Assembly (NCBI RefSeq): GCF_040802235.1
Contig: NC_133158.1
Coordinates: 39,374,001 to 39,438,000 of the forward strand
Direction of reading: 5' to 3'
Origin: Manis javanica
Taxonomy: Eukaryota; Chordata; Mammalia; Pholidota; Manidae
Length of the DNA: 64,000 nucleotides
Numbering within the stretch: the first letter of the stretch is position 1; each line of letters opens with the position of its first letter. Below, in pieces: positions 40,451 through 53,747 of this stretch. The notes beneath the pieces are model-generated. The model made no database searches and had not been told where the DNA came from. It saw only the letters and a program-made list of their open reading frames with translations. A program made the translations under genes and the position numbers.

Positions 40451-43400
40451 ACAGCTTAAGTAGAAAATGAGCCACGTCTCAGATGTCTGAAAAGGAGTGT
40501 CCGACACGAACTTCCTTGAACCACTTTTGGTTGTTTCTCACCCAGATGTTCCCAGGAACTGACCGGCTGTGTCCACCCAGCTCCATGCTAACTGCTTTCT
40601 ACAGAGGGCATCCTATTGGTTTAAATGTCGCAAATCCATCGCTTTGTCAGATTTCTGAGCTGTTTTTCATGGAAGCGTTTTTTCTCAGTTTAGTCAAATA
40701 CATATTTGGTAAAGAAATTTTCATTTTCCTCCAGGAAATCAAAGCCAGCAACTACATGCGCATTTCCAGAGCACCTCTCATTCTGCTTCTCTGTTTTTCA
40801 TCCAGATTGTGCCGTGGGCATTTCTCTGCTTCGTGGTTTGGCATGGTGGCACCCAGCTTGTGAACTTCCCACTCAAACATGGTGGATGCCAATCTACACA
40901 CAGGCTGGCACTGCTCACTGGGCCTGAGTCTGAGCTGCTTTACGTGCAAATGGTGGCTCTGCTGTTCTTGCAGGTTTTGAAGGAGAAATAAGTACATGGG
41001 TGTACGCCTGAGGAACACAGGACCCGTGCAGTGGAGGGTAGCCGGGCGGCGTGGCTTCCCGGCACCCAGGACCCTGAGAGAGCAGGGGCCTGCCATGCTG
41101 GGCAGCACAGCTGGGGGGGGGCCTTTGTTACACAGCAGGCTGTACCGAGCACATTGCCTGTGAACTGGGAGGAAACATAGGCTGTGCTGTCACTGTCACA
41201 CGTGGCCTGGTCCCCTCCCAGGCCCTCCCTGCAGAGGTCCTTGTTAGGTGTCCATTTGCAGAGCACCAGCAGCTTTGTGTCAGTGTGTCTGACGGGTGTG
41301 ACCTCTCAGCAGTGTGGATGAGGGTGTGCGGGGCGCACAGCAGTAACACCTTCTAGCCGGCAGCCCCTGCCCTCCAACACAGCGGGAGCTTCTGTAAGGC
41401 AGGGCTGGGGCCGCAGAGTGCAAAGAGGAAGGAGGCCCGAGCTCAGAGCGCACAGGGGCCGTCCTCCTCGGAGGAGCTCGGCAGAGATGCCTGCGACCGT
41501 TTTTACTTTTACTTTTCCAGAAAAGTGACATGCTCGTCACAGGAAGATCACACATAGAAATCACCTCGTTTACAGACATAGGGTCGCCTGCAAGATATCT
41601 GTTTATACACTTTGTCTATGGTCTTTATGATTATGAAGTGATGCCTATGTAGTAGAGAAAGTATGAAAAACAGAAAACATGAACAAGGGAAACCGTCCTG
41701 GCCCCCACCCCCGACTTCGCTGTTGCTGTTGCGCGGTTGAGGGGAGGCTGTCCTCCGCTCCTCACTGCAGACCCGGCCCTCTCAGAGGCACTGCAGGGAC
41801 CCCCTGGGCGCGGCAGTGTCCCCGCAGAGTCCACCCCCGACCCCCCAGGCTGGGCCAGTCGGTGCCCACGCAGAAAATCCAACCCAGCCCGCTCCCGGAA
41901 GCCAGGCCTGGGCCTCCTAAGTGAACAGCTGCTCTCAGCATCGCCTGCCAGAGAATTCGGTGGTTAGCTTGCAGAGAAAGAAGGAGAAAGGGCAGCAAGG
42001 AGTGGCTTTCCCAGGCTCCCGCCGCTGCACGAGGGGTGTGGCATTTGGGCCCAGCAGGCCCCATGTCTGTCTGCGGCCGCTGCAGAACCAGCCCTTAGGG
42101 GGCAGGTCTTGGCTGGGGCTGCCCACCAGCCACAGCCCTGTGGGGGCCCGCGTGGGGAGGGGTCTGCAGATGAGCCGCCCAGACCCGTGATGGGGGCCCA
42201 GTGGGTCTCAAAGGACCTGGAGCAGCTGTCAGGTGACGCAGGCAGGGCCTGGCCGCCGAGGCACCCAGAAAAGTGAGCACAGGACTCTGGTGAAGGCCTG
42301 AAGCCCAAGGAGCAGGTGGGCCCCAAGGAGAGAGGAAGCCTCCATAGATGGCACTGGGCGGACCCCTACCCCACGCACACACCCTGCCTACCTCAGGCCT
42401 CGGGGCCCTGCTCCGCATTGGGCCTCAGGGCAGCAGCTGTGGCTCCGCGTGGCTGCATGGACCGCTGCCTGCCCACTGGCCCAGCCACGGCCGGGATGTG
42501 TCTGCCCCTGCGCCCCCTCAGCCAGGGGGCTCTGCCAGGGCACCATCAGCTGTGCCTGTGCCCAGGCTCAGGGTCCTACAGACAAGATGTGTTCCAGCAA
42601 GGACAGAAGACATGCCTGAGGGGCCAGGCCTGCTGGGGGTGCGGTGGGGCTCGCAGGGACCCCGGGGGTGGGGACTGGGCACAGTGGAGGGGCTCCAACC
42701 ATGCCCACACCCCAGCCGAGCCAGCGTCCCTGGCACTGATGTACTGATGTGCTGTCGGCCAGACACAGCCTGGGGTGGGGGAGTAGCCTGTGGGCCCCTG
42801 GGGGGTGGCCCAGAGACATGGCAGGTCTGAGGAGGCTGCTCCCCCCCACACGGAAAGGGTGCTTGCAGAGCACGCCGCCTCTCCCAGGGGCTTGGGGGTC
42901 AGACAGCCACCCTGATGAAACCCAAGACCCCGAATCTTGGCATCTGTTGAACAAAGACCTGCTTGGTTTCTTTTTAATGCTTCAACTATAGAGAATTTTC
43001 CTCCTAACTTGGAACATGATTCATCAAGGAAATAGTGTTTCCATGGGTTACATATGTGGGCGCAGGGGTACCAGCCAGCACACCCCTCACCAGGGCTCTG
43101 GGCCTCTGTGTGCACAGGCTGCTTCTCCCCGATCTTGTCACTGGGGCAGCCCCTCTGCTGGTGGCGTGGCCGCAAGGGTCCGGTGGTCTGGACCCCGGGC
43201 ACTGGGGGCAGGGCGGCCGTCTTCCAGCTTCTGTTTGCCCGCCAGTCCGTCGGCTCATTCCCACCACGGAAGCCAGTGGTCAGATCGCAGCTGGGGTGGG
43301 CGGGGCTGGCCGCCTGGGGCAGGATTGCCTTCCCAAGGGGCTTTGTGGGCCAGCTGGGGCTCTGGGGTGGGGGCGCCGGTCACAGCTAGGCTGGTCACCC

Positions 43401-45999
43401 AGGAGGACAGTGCTGGGCACACAAGTGCATGGCGGGCAGCTTTATGCAGCCCACCCGAATCACGCTGCCCTGCAGGCGGGGCCTCTCAGGCGATGACTCG
43501 GGGCCTCACTGGAAAGGAGCTTACACCAGTTGGCACCAAGGGGGTGCCACGGCTCACCTCTGGAGGAAGGAAAACCCAGGCTGTAGTCCTTGACAGGACA
43601 CCGCACAGAGCTGGCCTCCAGCACCTGTTGCTGGGAGGCAGGGTGTCCGTCCATCCACTGCATGTCCAAGTACATCCTGCAGACCTATTAGCAAAAATTA
43701 CACCAAAATGCATAGCTCTTTGACTGTGCAATGTGGTGACACCCTAAACTCAACAACAGGGTTTGTTCAGCAAATTATGGGGCCATGCAACAGTCCTGTG
43801 GCCCACAGGGAAAAGGAGCAGGACATGCAGGGGTGCAGGCCTGGGAAGGTGAGGGGAGGAGGGAGGTCAGGAAGCCCAGGGGTGCAGAGCCACAGGGCCC
43901 CCCGTTTGTTCTTGGGGAGCCTCAGGACGCCCAGGCTCTGGTCACTGTGGGAGGGTGGGAGGCGACTGATCATGTCCGTGGTGTTTCCCGTTAGTTGCTG
44001 CTGTTTCCATGCATTACCTCAAAGCAAAACTCAAAATGCACCCGAGCCATCCAGCAGCCTCCCCGTCCCTCCCCCAGGCGTGCTGGGGGCTGTCCAGCTG
44101 GGCACCAGCTGCCGGTGAGTCCCTCTCTGTGCTGTGGCCTGCCTTACTCTCCTTTATTACCTAAGAACTGAGAATTTTATTTTCTGCTCAGTCAGACACA
44201 GGGGCTTGGGTTGTGAGTCCCATCATTTGAAAGAAATAATAAAATATAAAGAAGGGGAGGGATGGAGGGGCCGTCTAGACAGTCCATCTGTGATAAACCC
44301 CACAGGTCACTGGCCCACTGGCCCGGGTGGTGGGATGGTGGCCACTGCCTGTCCAGTTACAGGTGGGACACCTGGGGCCTGAGGTCACTGTGCCCAGCCC
44401 CAGTCACGTAGGACTTGGCAATGGGAGGGGGGCACGAGCCAGGCGGGAGGGGCAGACCATGCTGGTTCTCGGAGACAGAATCACCTGTAAGCAGTCTCCC
44501 TTCCTCTGGGCAGACCAGAGCTGAAGGCCTAAATTCAGGGGGACCCACAGCTACCATGGGTGAGGGGCGGGCTCGCTGCCAAGGTGGGGCAGCCCAGGGG
44601 GGTGTGGGGCCACAGTTCACTCCAGAGTTCCCACAAAGCTGGCAATGTCCTTGGCACCACCAGGCCTTGTAGGGAGGGTGCCCCCCACCCAGATGTGTAA
44701 GCACAGGCATTGCTTTGTCTGAGTGGCAGGGGGAGGGGTGGGTGTGAGGACCCTGGGGGGGCACAGACTGAGGGTGGCATTACTGAGCCTGGAACCTGAC
44801 GTGGAGGAGCAAGGGACCTTCCAGGGAAGCAGACAGGTAGGTGCCAGGTGCCACTGGCCATGTGCAGGGGGCACGGGCTGTGTGGGCCCTCCCACGGATG
44901 CTGTGGCCTGAGGCCGAGGTCCAAGCAGGGCACCCCTAAGTGGCACAGGCAGTCTGATGGGTGCAAGCCCTGGACACGGGGCCCCTGTTGGCTGTGGGAC
45001 TGGAAGGGTTAATCGTCCTCCGGTTACCTCACGCTGGCCCCTGGCTCTCTGGAAAAACTGGAGCATCTGGTGGCGATTTCCAATGGGAGGGCGGAGGCGT
45101 CTGAGCCTGTGGGGGAGGCCTGGATGTTTTCTTCTGAGCAGATTTAGATGGGACTGGGGGGCCCGCAGGGCCCTGGGGGAAGGGGCTTCCTGGGCAGATG
45201 GCCCTGGGCCCCCAGAGCCCGCCCGGTGGGCCCCCTCAGCCAGTGGGGGCCGCCAGGGATCCTTGTGAACAGTAGTCATTTCCAGGCTGCCGACCCTTGG
45301 TGTAGGGGTGTGGGGGTGTGTCTCAAGGCCTTAGGGCTGCAGGGGAAGCTGGCTGCCCTGGGCAGGCTTGAGATCATGTCCTCAGAGCCTGGGGGCCTCC
45401 TCGCCTCCACAGCTCCCTGCACCCCCTCCTGGCTGCCCACAGCCCTGAGAGCCCTCAGGGCGGGCAGTACTGCGGGGGCAGGAACACATCTGGCTGGGCT
45501 GCCTTCCCCGGTGGGGGGAGGACTGAGGGTTCCCTCCCCTCTCCACCCAGCTTCCCCGAGGGTGGGGACTGGACAGGATATTAGCGCTGGCACCGAGGGC
45601 CTGGGGCCTGTTCCCGGCTCATCTGTGTGAACCCCGCACTGGCCCCCTGCGGGGCCCACGACACGGGGGTGGGCCTCAGGGCCGCCTTGGCCGCGGTCCA
45701 CAGCCTGTCCGCACTGGGTCACACGGCAGTTCTGAGGGGTCCCAGCTGGCAGGGAAGAGAGAAACGGTGGCCAGGGGCCCCTCACAGACCGGCAGCCCCC
45801 GCCGCGCTCCCAGACAGCTCCTCCAGACACCCCCACAGGACCCGAGAGGAAAGGCAGGGCTCCTCCCCACTCTCCGGGCCTCCAGCCCATCCTAGCGAGC
45901 CCTTCCCCTGCGTCCTTCCCTGACACTCCCCAGGAGTGGGGGCGGGGGCACTCAGACCCTCTGGCGCTCAGTGGCTCAGGGAGCCCCAGTCATTCTGCA
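40451..45999. other. Intergenic upstream of COL6A1, no gene recognised
   Basis: Mostly GC-rich unique DNA with frames of 100-235 codons open on both strands at once (for example 43,016-43,723 on plus and 44,617-45,279 on minus). None shows a domain, a signal peptide or splice-bounded coding blocks. An AT-richer patch at about 41,570-41,690 may be an old repeat. No RNA gene was found. Confidence 0.45.
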
Positions 46000-46980
46000 C
46001 AGTGCACCCCAGGGCGGACATCCCGGGAAAGCAGGGGTCGGACGGGGTGAGGTCCCACGTGGACCGCGCGAACTCCCGGGGTTTCCAGGAACAGCAGGAG
46101 CCCGCGGGGCCTCAGCTCCTCCGCCCACGCAGGGAGCGCGGCCGCACCCCGGGGGCCTATTACCCCACCTTCTTACTCCACAGAAGCAGTGTTGCAGGAG
46201 GGGGGGTGCTCTTTCCTGGACGCTCCAGGCCCGGCGGGGGCGGGCGGGAGGGGACGGCCGGGCCGCAGGGTCTGACAGCTGTGGTGGGGGGGCTTTGGGA
46301 CCCCAGCCCAGCGGGACCAGCCCTTCCACCGCGGGGGCGCCCTCCTGTGCCCCAGCAAACCAGCCCTGCTCCCCGCGATGGCCCGCATTTCCGGCTTTCT
46401 GGGCGCCAGCGTGGACCTGGGGCGCCCCCTGCTGCCCGCCCGGCCTGGGCGGGGGCCGGCGGGTGGGGCGGTGCGGCTTCCCGTCCGGGGACCCACAGGT
46501 CCCGTGTCCCGGGACAAGGCGGTTTTGGGGGGCGACGGTTCCCTCCCGGCCCTCCGCTTTCCCACTGCTGTAAAAGCGGCTCGTGACCACCTTTGCACAC
46601 AAACGCTTGAACCCACGCGTCTGTCCGCGCGCGAGCGGCTGCCGCCCACACTCCTCGCGCCCATGGCGGCGGCGCCGCTCAGCCCTGGACCCCGGGAGGC
46701 GGGGAGCGCCGTCCGGTTTGAGGGGCGTCCCGGACCCAAGACAGACCGCACGGCCCGGACCCCAGACGTGCAGCCTCGCTTCGCTCCTCGTTCCTGTGCG
46801 GGGCGGCTGCAGGTTCTGGCGTCTCCGGAAGGACCTGGGGATCCGGCTGCGGGAACTGCCTGCCCACCGGGCTCTGGGGGCACCTGCTCGCGCCCGAAGG
46901 GGTGTGGGTGCCGGGGGCGCCCCGGGCCTTTGCCTTCAGACCCTCTGCCGCACTCCTACCCTATCTGTCGGGTGTATCTT
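46000..46980. promoter_or_regulatory. CpG island, possible promoter or enhancer
   Basis: CpG dinucleotides are dense here compared with the flanks, most strongly from about 46,200 to 46,930. A cluster around 46,620-46,690 contains GCGGCGGCG directly after an ATG. The island lies about 6 kb upstream of the COL6A1 start and faces no recognised gene. Frames open on both strands are the expected effect of GC content. It could be the promoter of a non-coding transcript or a distal COL6A1 element. Confidence 0.55.
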
Positions 46981-47110
46981 GCGCTGGGGCCGCTGTGAGG
47001 AGTTACTGGGCCTGGGGGGCTTAAAACAACCGAAACTTATTTTCTCACCGTCTGGAGACCTGAAGTCCGCGATCGAGGCTTGACAGGGCCGCGCCGCCCG
47101 GGACCTCCAG
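46981..47110 (+). repeat. Old interspersed repeat fragment
   Basis: The run 'ggggccgctgtgaggagttactgggcctggggggcttaaaacaacc' and 'aacttattttctcaccgtctggagacctgaagtccgcgatcgaggc' is the same family as 3,825-4,140 and 50,736-51,145, with many C-to-T and T-to-C changes. Confidence 0.6.
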
Positions 47111-49339
47111 CCCCGTGGACTGTGGCCACGTCGCCCCAACCCCCTCCTCCCGCAAGACCTCAGGCGTAGGGATCAGCAGCCCTCACCCCGGAGACGCATC
47201 TTCACCGCATCTTTCTTCGGATCAGGTCCCGCGCACAGCTTCAGTCCGTGACCACTTGGGTCTTTCTCTCCATTTACTCTTTCCTGGGCTGCATCATTCT
47301 CTTTTTTATAGGCCACTTGGAAGCAGCACGTAGCTGGAATGTGACTATTTATACAGTATGAGAGTTTGTTTCTTCAAGAATTCGTGAACATATTTCATAA
47401 ATGTAATGAATTAACAACTTAGTGAGTTTAACCTGCTTTATTTACATGTGAGTGATCACTGGTACATTCAGGTTTTCTTTTTCTTCCATCTTATCAGGTG
47501 ATTTGAAATCCCCACTTTTCCTCTCCCTTCCCACCTGTCAGATTGGCCAGATTCACCTTCTTCCCTTCTTTCCTTCAACCAGTCTGGAATTTGTACACTC
47601 TGTTGCTTTCTTCTAGTATTTACTCTTAAAATGTTTAACACGAATACTTTACATTTCCTAAGATTCTGAACTCACCTGGCACAGCTCTGCTTCTTGGCAA
47701 CAGAGGGAGCCTCGGGCGTGTCTCACACTTTAGAGGCCTGTCCACGAATCCCTACTGTTTGTGTCAAGAAGTTCCGTGCCAGTGGAATTTAAGAAGAAGT
47801 ATTTTTTATCATTTACAAAGGAATTTGCTCTTGTTATTAGTTTTGCTTCTATTCATAGCCATTTCTTCCTCATCCACCTGCATTTGTTTCATGATGCTCT
47901 ATTTGTTTTGTGGATTTTATTTTTCCCTATCTTTCTGAGGATTTAAGTATTTATTTTGTAGCCATTTCTCTTTACGGTCGGGAGTCATTCCTGTCTGCTG
48001 GGTGTTGAGGGTGGCAGGACATGCCATCCCAAACATGCCACTTTGCATAACATTATTTTGAGCAAAAGGTACTTGAAGAATAGCAGGAGTGAGATTCAGG
48101 GCAGTTCTGACCAAAATCCCGTCGTGATTCTTAGGCACTCTGGTCTCCTGGGTACTTAACGATCAGGATCAATCTGTGGTTATTGATACATCTGGCACAG
48201 ACACAGCGACGGGCACGCAAGGAGCCCAGAGGCAGACGCGTGTGTGCGTGTGAGGGCCAAGGTGTGTCCCGGAGGAGGTCCCACCCCACGCCATGCGCAA
48301 GGCCGATTCCCGATGGGACAAGTACTCGCATGTCGGAGCCCAGATGGAAACCTGGGGAGAAAATACCACAAGATACAGATGTGGCCTCTGGCTAAGAAAG
48401 GAATTTCTCAAATGAGACTCAAAACGTCTCCAGCCAAAAAGATGATTGATAAATGTGACTCACTGACAAAGCCGTCAAAGGACACCGTGGGTCTCCCAGG
48501 CTGGCCTCACATGCAGCCGACAAAGGGTCAGCATCTGGGACACTCACGGAGGACAGTGGCGGGGCCACGAGCACGTTTCCCTGCAGGAAACAAGGCTGCC
48601 GCTCCAACATGGGGAAGAGACGCCTGTGCGTTGGGGCAGGGGATGCTTGGTAAAGCCGCAGAAGGTCAGTCACTGCCACCAGAGAGGGATCCGTGAAAAG
48701 CTCCCTGAGCCCGAGGAGTCCTGACCCCTTCCACTGGGGTGGGGCTTGGAGTGGCCACTTTGGAAACACCCTGGCAGTTCCAGGCAAAGCTCCCCACCCC
48801 TGGGTGGCACCAGCCCTCCAGAGCAGCCCCAAGGGCCGCGGTGGCCCAGCCCAGGGCCTGTTGCCTCTGGCCTCCAGCACCTGCAGTCCCTGATTGTGGG
48901 GACAGTCCCAACAGGGACCTTTTCTATGCAATGCAAACTGTGGCTGGGTTCCAGGAGCCCCCAGCAGAATGTTTACGTCAACCTTCATAACAGCCAAAAA
49001 CAGATGCCGGGCCCCGGGATGCTGCTTGGCCATGAACACGTGTGGCTGCAGAGTCAGGCCCTGCACACCTTGTTGCGGGAAGTGCTGGTCACGGGAAGCA
49101 CACCAGTAGGGTCCACATATCAACACTGAGGACGTGCAAGTCATGACACATGTACGGTGCATACACATTTTACATTCCCATCCATGCAATGAGAATCCAG
49201 CTTCTACTCACCCTTGCCAACACTTACCATCTTGATCGCAGCCACCCTGGTGGTGGGGGATGGCAGCTCACTGGGGTCCCAATCTGCGTTTCCCTGACCC
49301 TGATGATGGGGACTGTGCTTCCTGTGCTTGCTGGTCATT
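47111..49339. other. Intergenic; probable diverged L1 pieces, no gene
   Basis: The AT-rich part at 47,300-48,130 resembles antisense L1. The part at 48,400-49,100 has weak resemblance to L1 3' regions ('gccactttggaaacaccctggcagttcc', 'cttcataacagccaaaaac'). The 256-codon frame on minus at 48,419-49,189 shows no domain. Borders cannot be drawn. Confidence 0.4.
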
Positions 49340-50735
49340 TATTTATCTTCTTTGGAGAAATATGCATTCAAATCCTTGCCCATTTTTAATTTGGGTTATC
49401 TATCTTCTTATTAATGAGTTGCAAGAGTTCTGTGTGTATTTGATTCTGGATACAAATCCCTGATCATAGATGTGATTTGCACATCTACGGGTAGTCTTTA
49501 TACTTTCTCAATGGTGTTCTTTGAAGCACAAAGGTTTCCAATTTTGTTGAAGTCCAAGTTATTGATTTTTTTCTTTAATATTGTGATTTTTGTGTCTTAC
49601 CTAAGAAATCATTGCTTAATCCATGGTCACACAAATTTGCTCCTGTATTTTCTGCTAAGGGTTTTATATTCTGAGCTCTCACATTCAGGCACTCTCCATT
49701 TTGAGTTAACTTTCTGTTTGGCGTGAGGCAGGGACATGCATTCTTTGCCTGGGAGTACCCAGCCGACTGGCACCAGTGGTGGGAAAGGTGGTCCTTCTGC
49801 CCACTTAACTGTCCTGGTAGCTTTATTGAAGATCAAGGTCAATTGGCTGTAGCTGTAGAGGATTCTTCCCAGACTCTCAAAAGTGTATTGCACTAATCTG
49901 TATGTGCCACACACAGTCCTGATTACTGTAGTTTTGTAATCAGAAAGTGTGTTCTTTTGGTTCTGGAATTATATTTGGCAATGAAAGGAATAAAGTGGTC
50001 ATACACACTGCAATGTGGATGAACCTCAAAAACAAGCTAAGTGAAGGAAGCTGGACACAAAAGAACACACATGTGCGAAATACTATTTTCCATATGAATT
50101 TTAGGGTCTATTTGTCAATTTTTCTAAGGAAGCCAAGTGGGATGTTGACAGGTGTGGAGCTGGATCTGTGGGTCAGTTTGGGGAGTATTGCTGTCTTAAC
50201 AGAAGTCTTCTCATCCATAATCCTGGGCGCCTCTTCACCTATTTAGGTCCTTCTTTGACTTCTTTCAGCGTTTTGTAGTTCTCAGTGGTCATACTGTTAA
50301 GTAGATAATGCACAAGCGAAGTTCAGCCTGAGTATTTCGCTCTTTCTGACGCTCTTGTAAATGGGATTTTTTTTCCTTAGTTCCATTTTTGGATTGTTAA
50401 TTATGAGTGTATGGATCACAACTGGTTCATGCGTATTGACCTTGTATCTGCCACCTGGCTGAACTACTTATTAGTTTTCGGAAGGTTTTCAGTGGAATCC
50501 TTAGAATTTTCTATATAGAATACCATGTCATCTGTGAACATAGTTTAGCTCCTTCTGTCAAATCTAGATGCCCTTCATCCCCTCTCTTCGCCCAGATGCC
50601 CTGAGGGAACCTCCAGCTGTGCTGGACACAAGGGGCGAGTGGGGACATGCTTGTCACCCTCACGGTCTCAGCGGTGAGCAGCCAGTCCTCCACCATTAAC
50701 TACGGCATCAGCGGTGGGTTTTTACAGATGCCCTT
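49340..50735. repeat. Old L1 3'-end fragments in mixed orientation
   Basis: 49,340-49,930 is antisense L1 3' sequence ('aatttgggttatctatcttcttattaatgagttgcaagagttc'). 49,975-50,100 is sense ('aatgtggatgaacctcaaaaacaagctaagtgaaggaagc'). 50,100-50,735 is antisense again. The switches suggest rearranged or nested copies. Confidence 0.6.
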
Positions 50736-51145
50736 TATCAGTGTATAAATTTGACCTGGGCCACCATAACAAAATACCAGAGATGGTGTAGCCCAGTAAA
50801 TGGAAATGTATTTTCTCCTGGCTGGAAGTCCAGGATCAAGGCATTGCATGTTGTTTTGTGGGCAGCTTCTCTCCATGGCTTGCAGATGCCAGCTCCCCGC
50901 TGTCTCCTCCCGTGACTGTCCCTTGTGCTCACACTTGTCTGGGTTCCATCCCTGTGTGTCCTGATCTTCTCTGCTTATAAGGACACCAGCCAGATTGGGT
51001 TAGGGCCTACCATAAAGGTCTCATTTTTACTTAATCACCCCTTTAAAGACTTTATCCCCAAATATGGTTACCTTCTGAGGCACTGGGGTTAGAACTTCAA
51101 TACATGTATTTTCTAGGAGACAATTCAGCCTACATTCCTGCCATG
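50736..51145 (+). repeat. Old interspersed repeat ('gccaccataacaaaatacca' type), longest copy
   Basis: This runs from 'gacctgggccaccataacaaaatacca' through 'tataaggacaccagccagattgggttagggcc' and 'ctttaaagactttatccccaaatatggttacc' to 'gacaattcagcc', which is close to full length for this family. It interrupts antisense L1 sequence on both sides. Confidence 0.7.
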
Positions 51146-53698
51146 GTCTTGGGAGGGTGCTGCATTTTGCCAGATGCTTCCTCTGCATCTGTTAAGGCAG
51201 CCATGGCTTTCTGGCTTTCTTTCTAGGAATATGGTATAGCACATGATTCTCAAATGTTAAACTAAATTTGCACTCCTGGAATGGATCACACATGATCATG
51301 GTGTAAGGTACTTTTTATATGTTGCTGAATTTTCCCAGTATTTTGTTGACGATTTTTGCATTTACATTCCCAAGGGATATTAGTCTGTAGTTTTCTTGTG
51401 ATGTACTGTCTAGTTTGGGTATCACGTAGTACAGCCTCCTGGAAAGAGCTGGGAGGTGCTCCCTCTTCTCTCTTTTGAAAGAGTTTGTGAGGGGTTGACC
51501 TTAATTCTTTAAATGTTTGGTAGCACTCAACAGGGAAGGGACCTGGATATGGGATTTTCTCTGTGGACTGTTTTTTATATTCCTAATTTAATTTCTTTGT
51601 TATAGATATATTCATATTTTCTAATTCTTCTTGAATCAGTCTTGGAAATCTATGGTGATCACCCACCTCACCCAAGCTGCTGAACTCGCCGGCACATGGC
51701 CGCTCAGAGCACCTCCTCCCAGGGCTTGTCACTTCTGTTTGGTCAGTAGTGATGCCTCCTTTCCCTTTCATTCCTGATTTCAGTGATTTGAGTCTTCTCT
51801 TGTTTCTGGGTCAGTCTAACTAAAGGCTTGTCAAAGGTTTCATCTTTTCAAATAACCAACCTTTGGTTTTGTTTATTTTCTCTATTGCTTTTCTATTCTT
51901 TATTTTACTTTTTTCCTGCTCCAGATTTTATGGTACAGAAAATATCCATTTAATATAAAAGAAAGCAGTAAGGAGGAATAAAGGAATAAAAAATCATGAG
52001 ACATACAGAAACAAAAAACAAAATAGCAGCTATAGATCTAACCATAATAACACGAAGTGTGAATATATTAAATAATCCAATCAAAGGCAGAGAGATTGCC
52101 AGACTGGATTAAAAAAAAACACAAAGAACAGAAAGAACCACAAGATCCAATCGCTTCTTCTGCTTGCCCTTAGTTTGCTCTTTTTTTTTCTAAATTATCA
52201 GAGTGGGATATTAGGTAACTAATTTGACACCTTTTTAAAAAAATATATGGGTATCACTTTGTTTCTAAGTACTGCTTTTTTAGAATGGGATGTTTTCATT
52301 TTTTATTCATCTCAATGTATTTCCTAATTTCTCTTGTGATTTATTGTTTGATATGTTGATTATTTAGGAGTGTGTTGCTTAGTTTCTACATATTTGTGAA
52401 TTTGCCAATTTTTTTTTCTGTTGCTGGTTTCTAATTTAATTCCAATGTGGTCAGAGTACATGCTTTATATGATTTTTTAAAAATTTATTGAGGCTGGTTT
52501 TGTGGCCTCAGATGTAATCTATCCTAGAGAATGTTCCATGCACACCTGAGAAGGTGGGTTCACTCTGCTGTTGTCAGGAGAGTGTCTATGATGCCTGTTA
52601 GAGTTGGTTTATAGTACTGCTCCAGTTTTTCTTTTTATCTTTGTTGATTTCCTACTTACCTTTTATTGAAAATGGGATATTGAAGTCTCTAATTATTACT
52701 GTTCTTAATTGTTTCAGTTTATGCTGCATGCATTTTGGGGATGTTACTTGTTTATAATTATTTTATCTTCCTGATAGAGATTGGCCTTTTTATCAACAAA
52801 AAAGGTCCCTCTTTTATCTGTAATAACTTAAAAAAAAAGTCTATGTTGTCTTATATTAGCATAGCCACTCCAGATCTCTTATAATTATGGTCTGCATGGT
52901 ATAAATTTTTCTATGCTTTTAAATTTCAACTTTTTTGTACCTTTGGATCTAATGTGTATCTCCTGTAGATAGTATGTATTTGGATCTGTGATTCATCCAG
53001 TCTGACAATCTCTGTCTTTCTGACAATCTCTTTAATGTTGTTATTGATATGGTTGGATTTATATGTGTCATTTTGCTTTATGTTATGTCTCATGAGGTTT
53101 GTTAGTCCTCTATTCCTAATTATTGTTTTGTTTTTATTAAGTAGATATCTTCCAGTGTACTGCTTACATTTATTTAATGAATTTTTAACTATATATTTGT
53201 TAATCTTTCAGTGTTTGCTCTAGGGTTTACAATATACATTTTAAGTTGTCACAACCTATTTCAGATTTATACTAACTTCATTTTAGTAAGATATAGAAAC
53301 TTTATTTCTGTATAACTTCATTTCTTCTGTTTTTTACACTGATCATAACTACCTATGTTAAAAAACCAACAATACATTGCAGTACATAACATGTCTTTTA
53401 GGGAAACAAGAAGCAAATACATGTTCATTGATTTTTTTTATATTAATGCAATTTATTAGTTTCCATTCTCTTTATTTCTTCCTATGGATTTGAGATATCA
53501 CCTGGTGTCATTTTCTGTCCCAGTAGAGCTTCATTTCCAGTCTCTTCCTTTATGCTCTGTCAAATATCATACATTTATATATGTTATAGGCCCAGCAATA
53601 CAATTATATGCAATCACTTTTTTAAGTCAGTTAGAAGAAGAAGATATATGCAATCATACTGTCTTTGCAATTATGTAAATAATCACTTTTACTGGTGC

Positions 53699-53747
<49 letters not shown>

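Noticed and set aside
46173-46998. Overlapping frames of 200-236 codons on both strands, including one with ATGGCGGCGGCG
   Set aside because: They lie in a CpG island where stops are rare. The ATG has C at -3 and the predicted protein has no recognisable domain. Kept only as a CpG-island finding.
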